A DNA stretch of 23,110 nt from a bacterium HR25 (GCA_002898615.1 BEIB01000010.1:1-23110), one strand, 5' to 3'. Positions 15,314 through 22,887 are shown, counted from the first letter of the stretch. Notes: a model not told the origin generated them from the letters alone. Numbers and translations are program-made.

Positions 15314-15319
15314 AGCGGA

Positions 15320-15694
15320 ATGGTGGTGATAGCCATAGCCCTAGGGGGAGCCCTGGGCGCCCTGGCCCGTTACTACCTGGCCCGGGCCGTCTACCAGGCC
15401 CTCGGCTCCCAGTTCCCCCACGGCACCCTGGCCGTCAACGCCTTGGGCTGCCTCCTTCTGGGGATTATCATAGGCCTGGTAGAGGAGCGGGGGATACTGG
15501 GGCCGGAGGCCCGCTCCTTCCTGGCGGTAGGGTTCCTGGGCGCCATGACCACCTTCTCCACCTTCGTCTACGAGTCCTATGGCCTCCTCAGGGACGGCAG
15601 CTACACTCTGGCCCTCGCTTACCTGGCCGCCAGCCTGCTGGGCGGGCTGGCCGCCTTCGTGATCGGTCGGGCCCTGGGCAGTATCGGGAGCTGA
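15320..15694 (+). CDS. crcB: Fluoride exporter CrcB/Fluc
   Basis: Inner-membrane fluoride channel, functional as an antiparallel dimer; it removes cytoplasmic F-. The protein has 124 residues with four hydrophobic helices. Family signatures are GGALGALARYYLA, GTLAVNALGCLLLG (containing the pore Asn) and GFLGAMTTFSTFVYE (the TTFSTF track with two phenylalanines). ATG 15320 is chosen because the hydrophobic protein starts there (MVVIAIALGG). The frame stays open back to 15149, but that stretch is the riboswitch RNA. A fluoride riboswitch precedes the gene, and a DUF190 gene begins 5 nt after its stop, the common partner in CrcB loci. Confidence 0.95.
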   Translation: MVVIAIALGGALGALARYYLARAVYQALGSQFPHGTLAVNALGCLLLGIIIGLVEERGILGPEARSFLAVGFLGAMTTFSTFVYESYGLLRDGSYTLALAYLAASLLGGLAAFVIGRALGSIGS

Positions 15695-15699
15695 GAGAG

Positions 15700-16044
15700 A
15701 TGGAAGAGGAGACGGAGGCCGTCCTGCTGCGCATCTTCATCGGCGAGAGCGACCGCTGGCACGGGCGCCCCCTCTATCGCGTCCTGGTGGAGAAGGCCCG
15801 CCAGCAAGGGCTGGCAGGGGCGACGGTGCTGCGGGGGATCGAGGGCTTCGGCGCCAACAGCGTCATCCACACCGCCCGCCTCCTGGAGCTCTCCTCCGAC
15901 CTCCCCATCGTCATAGAGATCGCCGACCGGGAAGAGAAGGTGCTCCCCTTCCTGGAGACGGTGAAGGAGATGGTGCGGGAGGGCCTGGCCACGCTGGAGA
16001 AGGTGCGCGTGGTCTTTTACCGGCCGGATCAGCCCCGCGCCTGA
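15700..16044 (+). CDS. DUF190 family protein
   Basis: This small soluble protein of 114 residues shows the DUF190 pattern: LRIFIGESDRWHGRPLYRVL near the N terminus, then GLAGATVLRGIEGFGANSVIH and LPIVIEIADREEKV. The family resembles PII-like folds and is often encoded beside crcB, suggesting an accessory role in fluoride or ion homeostasis; its activity is not established. The true start is ATG 15700, with GGGAG and GAGAG upstream, overlapping the end of crcB. The frame is open far upstream, but that part overlaps the riboswitch and crcB in another frame and is not coding. Confidence 0.88.
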   Translation: MEEETEAVLLRIFIGESDRWHGRPLYRVLVEKARQQGLAGATVLRGIEGFGANSVIHTARLLELSSDLPIVIEIADREEKVLPFLETVKEMVREGLATLEKVRVVFYRPDQPRA

Positions 16045-16081
16045 AGTCGGGAAATCTCCACCGAAAAACCCCTGGCGCCGC

Positions 16082-16111
16082 TTGTCAGAGGGCCCCTCGC
16101 GCCCTTATAAT
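16082..16111 (+). promoter_or_regulatory. Predicted promoter of the sulfite reductase-cysH-hemD operon
   Basis: TTGTCA (16082-16087), 18 nt and a perfect TATAAT (16106-16111) form one of the best sigma70-type promoters in the window. The transcribed leader (about 16118-16152) is strikingly AT-rich for this genome and carries no Shine-Dalgarno. Confidence 0.72.
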
Positions 16112-16152
16112 CAATTCCGATTTTCTCGACTGATTTACTAGACTTTATCGCC

Positions 16153-17853
16153 ATGTGCCAGGCCTGCGGCTGCCAGACGGAGGAGCGCCCCCGAGCGGGG
16201 CCGGCCAGGGGTCCCGTCACCTGGGAGACCGTCCTGCAGCGCAACCCCCGGGAGCGCATGAAGGCGGAGAAGCACCCGGTGGACATCCTGGACGAGCTGC
16301 CCGAGCTCATCCGCAAGGGCTACGAGAACATCCCGGAGGAGGACATCGTCCGGCTGCAGTGGTACGGCCTCTACCACGACAAGCCCCGCATCGGCTACTT
16401 CATGCTGCGGGTGAAGCTCCCCAACGGCCGCCTCACCCCCCAGCAACTCAGGGCCATCGGCCTGCTGGCCCGGCGCTTCGGCAACTTCGCCGAGCTCTCC
16501 ACCCGCCAGGACATCCAGCTCCACTGGGTGCGGCTGGAAGACCTGCCGGAGCTCTTCCAGGTGCTGCGGGAGAACGGCCTCACCACCAACGCTGGCTGCG
16601 GAGACACCATCCGCAACATCACCGGCTGCCCGGTGGCCGGCCTGGACCGGGACGAGCTCTTCGACAGCAGCGAGGACCTCCTGTCCCTCGTCCGCTTCTT
16701 CTACGACACCGCCAACCGTGACTACTTCAACCTGCCCCGCAAGCACAAGATCACCCTGTCCGCCTGCGCCTACCACTGCAACTACCCCGAGATCCACGAC
16801 ATAGCCTTCGTCGGGGTGCGGGACGGCCAGCAGGAGGGCTACACCGTCTGGGTGGGAGGGGGTCTCTCCACCAACCCCCGCCTGGCGCGGCCCCTGGGCA
16901 TCTTCGTGGGGCGGCACCAGGTGGTGGAGGTGGCCCGAGCCATCCTGGACGTCTGGCGGGAGCAGCCGGAGAACCGCCTCTCCTTCATCAAGGCCCGTAT
17001 CAAGTTCTTCGTGGACCGCATCGGCCCCGAGGCGTACCGCCGCCAGATCGAGGAGCGACTGGGGCGCCCGCTGCCCGACTGGCCGGAGCCGCCCCGTCCT
17101 CCGCGACGAGAGTTTCACACCGGCGTCCACCCCCAGAAGCAGCCCGGCCTCTACTACGTCGGCTTCCCCGTCGTCGCCGGCAAGACGGACGGCGAGCGGC
17201 TCCTGGCCATCGCCGATCTGGCGGAGCGGGAGGGGCTGGGGGTGCGCATCAGTCAGCGCCAGAACATCATCCTCACCAACATCCGCCAGGAGCGGCTGGA
17301 GGCCGTCACCGGCGCCATGGCTGATCTGGGCTTCCCCCTCCAGGTGAGCGGCCTGCGGGCCGCCTCCATCGCCTGCACCAGCGATCCCTACTGCAACTTC
17401 TCTCTCAACTCCAGCAAAGGGCTCCTTGAGGAGTTGCTGGACCACCTGGAAGAGCGGCTGGGACCGTTGGACGACATCGTCATCTCCGCCGATGGCTGCC
17501 CCCACGCCTGCGCCCACCACTGGGTGGGAGACATAGGCGTCCAGGCCTCCTACCTGCGCCGCTCCGATGGCTCGGTAGAGGAGGCCCTCATGATCATCCT
17601 GGGCGGCGGCTACGGCCGGGAGGCCAGGATAGGGCGCGTGGTGGCCCGCCGCGTCCCCGTGGCCGAGACCAAGCGCTACCTGGAGAACCTGGTCCGCTTC
17701 TACCGCCAGGGGAACGGCCGCTGGGGCTCCTTCGCCCAGTTCGCCAATGCCTACGATGACGCCCAGCTCCTCTCCATCATGGAGACCGGCACGCCGGACA
17801 GCGCCGCTGCCTACGCCCAGAGCCGCGAAATCAGAGAGCGAGACGCCCCCTGA
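16153..17853 (+). CDS. Siroheme-dependent sulfite (or nitrite) reductase, ferredoxin type
   Basis: This cytoplasmic enzyme of 566 residues carries siroheme and a [4Fe-4S] cluster and performs the six-electron reduction of sulfite to sulfide or nitrite to ammonia. The two ferrite-like half-domains start with LPNGRLTPQQLRAIGLLA and GKTDGERLLAIADLA. Siroheme-contacting stretches are STRQDIQLHW and NITGCPVAG. The cluster cysteines are C408-x5-C414 (ACTSDPYCNF) and C449-x3-C453 (GCPHACAHH). An N-terminal CQACGC stretch is unusual. Sulfite is the favoured substrate because cysH follows after 21 nt, but sequence alone does not separate SiR from NirA. ATG 16153 has no Shine-Dalgarno. hemD, two genes on, supplies the siroheme precursor. 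Confidence 0.9.
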   Translation: MCQACGCQTEERPRAGPARGPVTWETVLQRNPRERMKAEKHPVDILDELPELIRKGYENIPEEDIVRLQWYGLYHDKPRIGYFMLRVKLPNGRLTPQQLRAIGLLARRFGNFAELSTRQDIQLHWVRLEDLPELFQVLRENGLTTNAGCGDTIRNITGCPVAGLDRDELFDSSEDLLSLVRFFYDTANRDYFNLPRKHKITLSACAYHCNYPEIHDIAFVGVRDGQQEGYTVWVGGGLSTNPRLARPLGIFVGRHQVVEVARAILDVWREQPENRLSFIKARIKFFVDRIGPEAYRRQIEERLGRPLPDWPEPPRPPRREFHTGVHPQKQPGLYYVGFPVVAGKTDGERLLAIADLAEREGLGVRISQRQNIILTNIRQERLEAVTGAMADLGFPLQVSGLRAASIACTSDPYCNFSLNSSKGLLEELLDHLEERLGPLDDIVISADGCPHACAHHWVGDIGVQASYLRRSDGSVEEALMIILGGGYGREARIGRVVARRVPVAETKRYLENLVRFYRQGNGRWGSFAQFANAYDDAQLLSIMETGTPDSAAAYAQSREIRERDAP

Positions 17854-17874
17854 CCAGCCATAAGGAGGTGAAGG

Positions 17875-18666
17875 ATGGTCCGTCTAGACGAGCTGGAGGC
17901 CTACCAGCTAGCCATTGAGTACGAGGACGAGTCGGCCGACGCCGTGGTCCAGTGGGCCCTGGAGACCCTCCACCCGCGGGTGGCCCTGGCCTGGAGCGGC
18001 CAGGCGGAGGATATGGTCATCCTGGACATCGCCTGGCGTATCCGCCCCGACGTGCGGGTCTTCGCCGTGGACACGGGGCGGATGTACGAGGAGACCTACG
18101 AGCTCATCGAGCGGGTACGGGAACGCTACGGCCTCCAGATCGAGGTGGTCTTCCCCGACCGCCTCGAGGTGGAGGAGATGGTGCGCCAGTACGGCATCAA
18201 CCTGATGTACCGCGACGTGGCCTACCGCATCCTCTGCTGCGAGCTGCGCAAGGTGCGACCCCTGGTGCGCACCCTGAGCGAGCTGGACGGATGGTTCACC
18301 GGCCTGCGCCGGGAGCAGTGGGCTAGCCGCCAGAACATCAAGAAGATCGAGATAGACCACGACCACGGCCAGATCGTCAAGATAAACCCCCTGGCCGACT
18401 GGACGCAGGAGGACGTCTGGGAGTATATCCGCCAGAACGAAGTCCCCTACAACCGCCTCTACGACCAGGGCTTCCCCAGCATCGGCTGCCGGCCCTGCAC
18501 CCGCCCCGTCCAGCCCGGCGAGGACCCCCGCGCCGGCCGCTGGTGGTGGGAGACCAACGCCCCTAAGGAGTGCGGCATGCACTGCTCCCTGGAGACCGGC
18601 GGCTTCGAGAAGATCATGGAAGCCATCCTTCAGCAGGCGGAGCTGCGCCGCCAGGGCGCCAGCTAG
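17875..18666 (+). CDS. cysH: APS/PAPS reductase (CysH), iron-sulfur type
   Basis: Reduces adenylyl sulfate (APS), or PAPS, to sulfite with thioredoxin in assimilatory sulfate reduction. At 263 residues it has the nucleotide-binding AWSGQAEDMVILDIA, the FAVDTGRMYEETYEL segment, the FTGLRREQW motif, and the catalytic cysteine Cys233 in KECGMH. The paired Cys121-Cys122 and Cys205-x2-Cys208 are the [4Fe-4S] ligands typical of APS reductases, so APS is the likelier substrate. The ribosome-binding site AAGGAGGTG is excellent. It lies 21 nt after the sulfite reductase gene. No ATP sulfurylase is seen in the window. Confidence 0.93.
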   Translation: MVRLDELEAYQLAIEYEDESADAVVQWALETLHPRVALAWSGQAEDMVILDIAWRIRPDVRVFAVDTGRMYEETYELIERVRERYGLQIEVVFPDRLEVEEMVRQYGINLMYRDVAYRILCCELRKVRPLVRTLSELDGWFTGLRREQWASRQNIKKIEIDHDHGQIVKINPLADWTQEDVWEYIRQNEVPYNRLYDQGFPSIGCRPCTRPVQPGEDPRAGRWWWETNAPKECGMHCSLETGGFEKIMEAILQQAELRRQGAS

Positions 18667-18684
18667 CAGGAGGGAGGCGAGGGT

Positions 18685-18981
18685 ATGGGCATCGTCCTGG
18701 CGGAGGCCGTGGACCGGAGGCGCCTGGAGCACTGCTTGGAGGAGCGAGGCTGGCGGCCGGTGCGCATCGGTGGCCAGCCTGGCTACGAGAAAGAGGTGCC
18801 CCCCTGGGTCTGGCTGGCCAGGCTCTCCCCCAGGGTGGAGTTCCTCTCCTGGGTGCCGGACGATGACCAGGCCCACCGCCATGCCGAGGGGCTGCGCCGC
18901 CTCCGCCGGGAGGTGGAGGAGATAGCCGGGTCCCTCGATATACGGCTCGCCAGCTCCCTGGACCTCTACCTGGACGCCTAG
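18685..18981 (+). CDS. Hypothetical 98-residue protein in the sulfur/siroheme operon
   Basis: I do not recognise this family. The start ATG has GGAGG 7 nt upstream, the gene begins 18 nt after cysH, and the GTG of hemD follows 2 nt after its stop, so it is an integral operon member. The 98 residues are mixed alpha/beta, with no signal peptide or membrane helix, one cysteine (LEHCLEERGW) and an aromatic centre (VPPWVWLARL). The C-terminal half is rich in Arg and Glu (RRLRREVEEIAG) and probably helical. Context suggests a role near sulfite reduction or siroheme supply; nothing in the sequence proves it. Confidence 0.72.
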   Translation: MGIVLAEAVDRRRLEHCLEERGWRPVRIGGQPGYEKEVPPWVWLARLSPRVEFLSWVPDDDQAHRHAEGLRRLRREVEEIAGSLDIRLASSLDLYLDA

Positions 18982-18983
18982 CC

Positions 18984-19838
18984 GTGGCCGATCTGGGTGG
19001 ACGTCGCATCGTCCTGCTCGAGTCCCGCATGGCCTCGGAGCTGGCGGGGCTCGTGGCCCGTCACGGGGGCCGGCCAGTGCCGGCCCCCGCCCTACGGGAG
19101 GTGCCCAGCGAGGACGGCTCCGCCCCCCGCTTCCTGACGGAGCTGCAAGCGGGGCGACTGGCGGTCGTCGTCTTCCTCACCGGCGTGGGCGCCCAGGCCG
19201 TCCTTGACACCGCCTTCGCCCTCGGCCAGGCGGAGGAGACACTGGCCGGCCTCAGGCGGACGCGGGTGGTCTGCCGCGGCCCCAAGCCTCTGGCGGTGAT
19301 GCGGGCCCACGGGGTGCCGGTGGCGCTGGTGGCGCCGCCGCCCCACACCACGCAGGAGCTGCTGGCCGCCCTCCTCTCCCAGGGCTGGGAGCTGAAAGGG
19401 AGCGAAGTAGCCCTCCAGCACTACGGCCAGCAGAACCAGGCGTTGAAGGAGGCCCTGGCGGCCGCCGGCGCCCGTCTCCTGGAGGTCTCCCCCTACCGCT
19501 GGGAGCTCCCCCAGGACCTGGGGCCGCTACGGTCGGCCATAGAGGCCATCGTGGCGGGGGAGGTGGACGCTGTCTGCTTCACCAGCCGCCCCCAGGTGCT
19601 GCACCTCTTCCAGGTGGCGGACTCCCTGGGGCTGGCGGAGGCGCTACGAGAGTCCCTCAACGGCCGCGTGGTGGCGGCCGCCGTGGGGCCGGTCTGCGCC
19701 CAGACGCTGGAGGAGCAGGGGGTGAGGGCCAGCGTCCAGCCACAACACGCTCGCCTGGGCCACATGGTGCTGGCGCTGGCCCGCTACTGGCAGGAGAGGG
19801 AGCAGGGCGTCCCCGGCGGCGCGTCCGCCCGCCGCTGA
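18984..19838 (+). CDS. hemD: Uroporphyrinogen-III synthase (HemD)
   Basis: Cyclises hydroxymethylbilane to uroporphyrinogen III, the branch point to heme, siroheme and cobalamin. The 284 residues are slightly longer than usual, with two alternating alpha/beta domains. Typical segments are RRIVLLESRMASELAGLV at the start, VVVFLTGVGAQAVLD, VVCRGPKPLAVMRAHGV, SEVALQHYGQQNQAL, EVDAVCFTSRPQVLHLF and VVAAAVGPVCAQTLEEQGV. It starts with GTG, 2 nt after the unknown gene and without a clear ribosome-binding site, so coupling is likely. Its place in a sulfite reductase operon points to siroheme supply; the B12 mutase genes next door would also need this precursor. It is convergent with the B12-subunit gene, 4 nt apart. 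Confidence 0.9.
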   Translation: MADLGGRRIVLLESRMASELAGLVARHGGRPVPAPALREVPSEDGSAPRFLTELQAGRLAVVVFLTGVGAQAVLDTAFALGQAEETLAGLRRTRVVCRGPKPLAVMRAHGVPVALVAPPPHTTQELLAALLSQGWELKGSEVALQHYGQQNQALKEALAAAGARLLEVSPYRWELPQDLGPLRSAIEAIVAGEVDAVCFTSRPQVLHLFQVADSLGLAEALRESLNGRVVAAAVGPVCAQTLEEQGVRASVQPQHARLGHMVLALARYWQEREQGVPGGASARR

Positions 19839-19842
19839 AGCC

Positions 19843-20262
19843 CTAGTCCCGGGGGCCGCCGCTCCCCACCGTGCGGGGGCGGCGGTTGCGCCTTATGCAC
19901 TCCACTATATCGGCCAGCCTGGAGCCTGGGGGAAAGATGCCGGCCACCCCCAGGCGTTCCAGCTCGCTGTGGAGGGGGCGAGGTATGATGCCCCCCACCA
20001 CCACCGGGATCTCCCGCGCCCCCAGCCGCTCCAGGTGCTCCAGAAGGGAGGAGACGAGGGTCACCGGGTCTTTGTCCATGATGCGATAGCCTATGCAGTC
20101 CACGTCCTCCTGGACGGCCGCCTCGGCTGCCACCGGGGGCTCCATATAGCCGCTGGCTATCACCTCCAGCCCGGCGTCCCGCAGACCGCGGGCCACCACA
20201 TAATAGCCAGCGGTGTGGCCTGGCGTGTCGCTGGCCAGGAGGACGCGTATCGGTCGCTCCAT
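19843..20262 (-). CDS. B12-binding small subunit of an acyl-CoA mutase, DxHxxG motif altered
   Basis: This 139-residue single-domain protein follows the fold of the cobalamin-binding C-terminal domain of methylmalonyl-CoA mutase: VARGLRDAGLEVIASGY, AAVQEDVDCIGYRI and VVVGGIIPRP. The lower-ligand motif DxHxxG reads PGHTAG: His16 and Gly19 are kept, while the Asp is Pro14. The SxL motif (GLSIL) is replaced by GYRIM. The GG at residues 90-91 is intact. ATG 20262 is preferred over GTG 20268 for its spacing to GAGGCGG. It lies 10 nt after the large-subunit gene in one operon. A separate small subunit is the layout of isobutyryl- and 2-hydroxyisobutyryl-CoA mutases. Confidence 0.82.
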   Translation of the reverse strand: MERPIRVLLASDTPGHTAGYYVVARGLRDAGLEVIASGYMEPPVAAEAAVQEDVDCIGYRIMDKDPVTLVSSLLEHLERLGAREIPVVVGGIIPRPLHSELERLGVAGIFPPGSRLADIVECIRRNRRPRTVGSGGPRD

Positions 20263-20272
20263 GCTCACCGCC

Positions 20273-21901
20273 TCATCCGTAGAGTCGCAGGAGGAAGCCG
20301 CCGCGCTTGCGCAGCGTCTCCCAGCCCTCCACCTCGGCCAGGGCCTCGCAGATCTCGCCGATGGAGAGGTAGGCCTTTACCGCCTCAATGGTGGGAGGCA
20401 GGATGTTGGCCCGCTCCCGGTAGGCCTCCTGGAGGCGCCGGCGGGCGGCCTGGGCCTGCGTTTCGTCCCGTTCCTGCTTCACCTGCATGAGCCGCCTTAT
20501 CTGCTTCTCCCGCCAGGCGGGGTCGAAGGGTGGGTCGCGGCGGGCGTCCAGGGCCAGTAGCTCCAAGATGGGGTCGTCCTCCTCCGGCGGGGCCACGAAA
20601 CGGTTGACCCCCACCACCACCTTCTCGCCCCGGTCTATGGCGAGCTGACGACGGTAGGCCGCCTCGTGCCCCTGGGCCGACATCTCGGGCCAGGCCCGTT
20701 CCGGCCCCAGGCGGTCCAGCTCCTCGTAGACCTGCCAGGCCCGCTTCTCCACCTCCTCCGTCAGGCGCTCGATGCACCAGGAGCCGCCCAGTGGGTCGGC
20801 CACCGCCGTCACGCCCGATTCGTAGGCGATGACCTGCTGCGTGCGGATGGACAGGGTCTGGGCGAGGCGGGTGGGGATGGCTATCACCTCGTCGAAGCCG
20901 TTGACGGACATGGACTGGGCGCCCCCCAGCACCGCCGCCAGGGCGTGGATGGTAGAGCGGATGATGTTCACTAGGGGCTGCTGGGCGGTGAGGCTCACCC
21001 CTGAGGTCTGGACGTGGAAGCGGAAGACGCAGGAGCGGGGGTCTCTGGCCCCGAAGCGCTCGCGCAGCAGCCGCGCCCACATGCGACGGGCCGCCCGGAA
21101 CTTGGCCACCTCCTCCAGGAAGTCGTCGAAGGAGTTGAGGAAGAAGGTGATGCGGGGCGCCACCATGTCCACGTCCACCCCCCGGCCCAGGACGGAGCGC
21201 AGGGTGGTGGCGCCTATATAGAGGGCGAAGCCTATCTCCTGGGCGGCCGATATCCCCGTCTCCCGCTGGTTGCGCACGGAGACGCTGGAGTGGTTCCAGC
21301 GGGGAACGTAGCGGGCGCAGAACTCGCTGATGTCCACGTAATGATTGCCCCGGTAGTCCGGCGGGTCTCCCCAGGGGAGGAAGTAGTTCTGGATGGTGCC
21401 CCGCAGCTCCGTCCAGGGGACTCCTCGCTTCTCGGCCACCGCCAGGATCATGGCGAAGGCGGGGATGGAGTTGCCGGTCTGGTTGATGCTGATGCGGCCG
21501 ATGTCGATCCCCTGGAAGACCGTCTCCATGTCGTAGAGGGTGTCTATCCAGACGCCGCCCTTCCCTACCAGCCCCTCCGCCCGCGGGTCGGCCGACTCGA
21601 AGGGAGCGTAGCCCATGCCGGTGAGGCTGATGCCGGTCTGTCCCTGGGAGAGGAGGTAGCGCAGCCGCTCGTTGGTCTCCTCAGCGGTGCCCACTCCCAT
21701 CACCTGGCGGACAGTCCATTCCTTCGCCCGGTAGCCGGTGGGGAGGACGCCCCGGGTATAGGGGTACTGGCCGGGGTCGCCCAGGTCCCGCTCGTAGTCC
21801 AGGGAGGCGGCGTCCTCCGGCCTGTAGAACGGCTTCAGCGGTATCCCGGAGCTGGTGACGGGGCCATCGCCGGCGGCCGTGCTGGACTCCCTCTGCGTCA
21901 T
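20273..21901 (-). CDS. B12-dependent acyl-CoA mutase large subunit, active site remodelled
   Basis: This 542-residue protein aligns along its length with the TIM-barrel domain of methylmalonyl-CoA mutase: EWTVRQVMGVGTAEETNERL, GGVWIDTLYDMETVF, LRGTIQNYFL, SLTAQQPLVNIIRSTIHALA and NGFDEVIAIPT. It has no B12 domain of its own; that is the next gene. Comparing with P. shermanii MutB from memory, the catalytic Tyr89 is Val67 (RQVMG), Arg207 is Val189 and His244 is Asn211 (GYHMQEAG becomes VRNQRETG). The AFDLPTHRGYDSD segment is replaced by a shorter TGMGYAPFESA. It is therefore not a normal methylmalonyl-CoA mutase; substrate unknown. The start has AGGA upstream. Confidence 0.85.
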   Translation of the reverse strand: MTQRESSTAAGDGPVTSSGIPLKPFYRPEDAASLDYERDLGDPGQYPYTRGVLPTGYRAKEWTVRQVMGVGTAEETNERLRYLLSQGQTGISLTGMGYAPFESADPRAEGLVGKGGVWIDTLYDMETVFQGIDIGRISINQTGNSIPAFAMILAVAEKRGVPWTELRGTIQNYFLPWGDPPDYRGNHYVDISEFCARYVPRWNHSSVSVRNQRETGISAAQEIGFALYIGATTLRSVLGRGVDVDMVAPRITFFLNSFDDFLEEVAKFRAARRMWARLLRERFGARDPRSCVFRFHVQTSGVSLTAQQPLVNIIRSTIHALAAVLGGAQSMSVNGFDEVIAIPTRLAQTLSIRTQQVIAYESGVTAVADPLGGSWCIERLTEEVEKRAWQVYEELDRLGPERAWPEMSAQGHEAAYRRQLAIDRGEKVVVGVNRFVAPPEEDDPILELLALDARRDPPFDPAWREKQIRRLMQVKQERDETQAQAARRRLQEAYRERANILPPTIEAVKAYLSIGEICEALAEVEGWETLRKRGGFLLRLYG

Positions 21902-21934
21902 CGTCCTGTTTCCCCTTTCCTCGCTTCTGTCCCC

Positions 21935-21962
21935 ATTATAAGGGCAGGGGAGGAGACGGCAA
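21935..21962 (-). promoter_or_regulatory. Predicted promoter of the acyl-CoA mutase operon
   Basis: On the minus strand TTGCCG (21962-21957), a 16-nt spacer and a perfect TATAAT (21940-21935) lie 34 nt before the large-subunit start. On the plus strand of the same gap only a lone TATAAG (22007-22012), with no good -35, is seen for the divergent SDR gene. Confidence 0.6.
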
Positions 21963-22118
21963 CGCGCCCTCCCTTCCCCTTGCTAGCGCCCTATCTTATG
22001 TTGCACTATAAGGCAGAAAAGCCCATGGGCGCTGACACCCTGCCCGGCGCATCGTCAGGTCCGCCGCTGTCCTCATGCCGTATCGTCCCCATCTTCATTC
22101 TGGAGAGGAGGTACTGTC

Positions 22119-22880
22119 ATGGGTCTCCTGGACGGTAAGGTAGCCATCGTCACCGCCGCCGCCGGCGCCGGCATCGGCCAGGCGACGGCCCGCCGCTTCG
22201 CCCAGGAGGGGGCGGAGGTGGTGATAACGGATGCTCACGCCCGGCGGGCCCGCGAGACGGCGGAGGCTATGAGCAGGGACTTCGGCCGTGAGTTCCTGGG
22301 GCTGGAGGTGGACGTGCGCAACCAGGAGCACGTCCAGGCCATGGTAACGACCACGCTGGAGCGCTATGGCCAGATCGATATCCTGGTCAACAACGCTGGC
22401 ATCAATCGCCTCTCCCGCGTCTGGGAGATGGACGATGAGACCTGGCAACTGGTCATCGACGTCAACCTGACGGGGACGTTCCGCTGCACCCGCGCCGTGC
22501 TGCCCCACATGATAGAGCGACGGCGCGGCTCCATCATCAACCTGGCCTCCGTGGCCGGCTGGATCGCCTCGGACGAGGGGGAGAGCCACTACTGCGCCGC
22601 CAAGGCCGGCGTCATGGGCTTCACCAGGGCGGTGGCCGCCGAGGTGGGGCCCTACGGGGTGCGGGTCAACGCCATCGCCCCCGGCCTCATTTACAACGAG
22701 TTCCTGGCCCGCATCTACCCGGCCGACCTCTTCGAGAAGTTCAAGCGGCGGGTGCCCCTGGGCCGCCTGGGTGAGCCGGCGGACGTGGCCAACCTCATCC
22801 TCTTCCTGGCCAGCGACCTCTCCGAGTACATCACAGGCGAGGTAGTCTGCATCAGCGGCGGCGCCGTGGTCCACGCCTGA
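22119..22880 (+). CDS. Short-chain dehydrogenase/reductase (SDR family)
   Basis: This is a classical SDR of 253 residues, an NAD(P)-dependent oxidoreductase. The dinucleotide-binding motif is TAAAGAGIG (residues 12-20), a variant of TGxxxGxG with one extra residue. NNAG follows (about 90), then the catalytic Ser in INLASVAGW and the Tyr-x3-Lys in HYCAAKAGVMGF. RVNAIAPGLIYNEF and YITGEVVCISGG are the usual C-terminal blocks. An acidic residue after the second strand (ITDAHARR) suggests NAD rather than NADP. The ribosome-binding site AGAGGAGG is strong. It is divergent from the acyl-CoA mutase operon and convergent with the MBL-fold gene (7-nt gap). Substrate unknown; hydroxyacyl-CoA or alcohol oxidation is possible given the neighbour. 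Confidence 0.9.
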   Translation: MGLLDGKVAIVTAAAGAGIGQATARRFAQEGAEVVITDAHARRARETAEAMSRDFGREFLGLEVDVRNQEHVQAMVTTTLERYGQIDILVNNAGINRLSRVWEMDDETWQLVIDVNLTGTFRCTRAVLPHMIERRRGSIINLASVAGWIASDEGESHYCAAKAGVMGFTRAVAAEVGPYGVRVNAIAPGLIYNEFLARIYPADLFEKFKRRVPLGRLGEPADVANLILFLASDLSEYITGEVVCISGGAVVHA

Positions 22881-22887
22881 CGGCCCC

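Noticed and set aside
15149..15319. 57-residue N-terminal extension of CrcB
   Set aside because: The stretch is the riboswitch and leader RNA; CrcB proteins start directly with the first membrane helix, as at ATG 15320.
15121..15699. N-terminal extension of the DUF190 frame
   Set aside because: This part overlaps the fluoride riboswitch and crcB in another frame and is Pro/Arg/Gly-rich; the DUF190 similarity begins exactly at ATG 15700, which has a ribosome-binding site.
20273..21901. Naming the large subunit methylmalonyl-CoA mutase (mutB)
   Set aside because: The Tyr, Arg and His that define that activity are all replaced, so the specific name would mislead.
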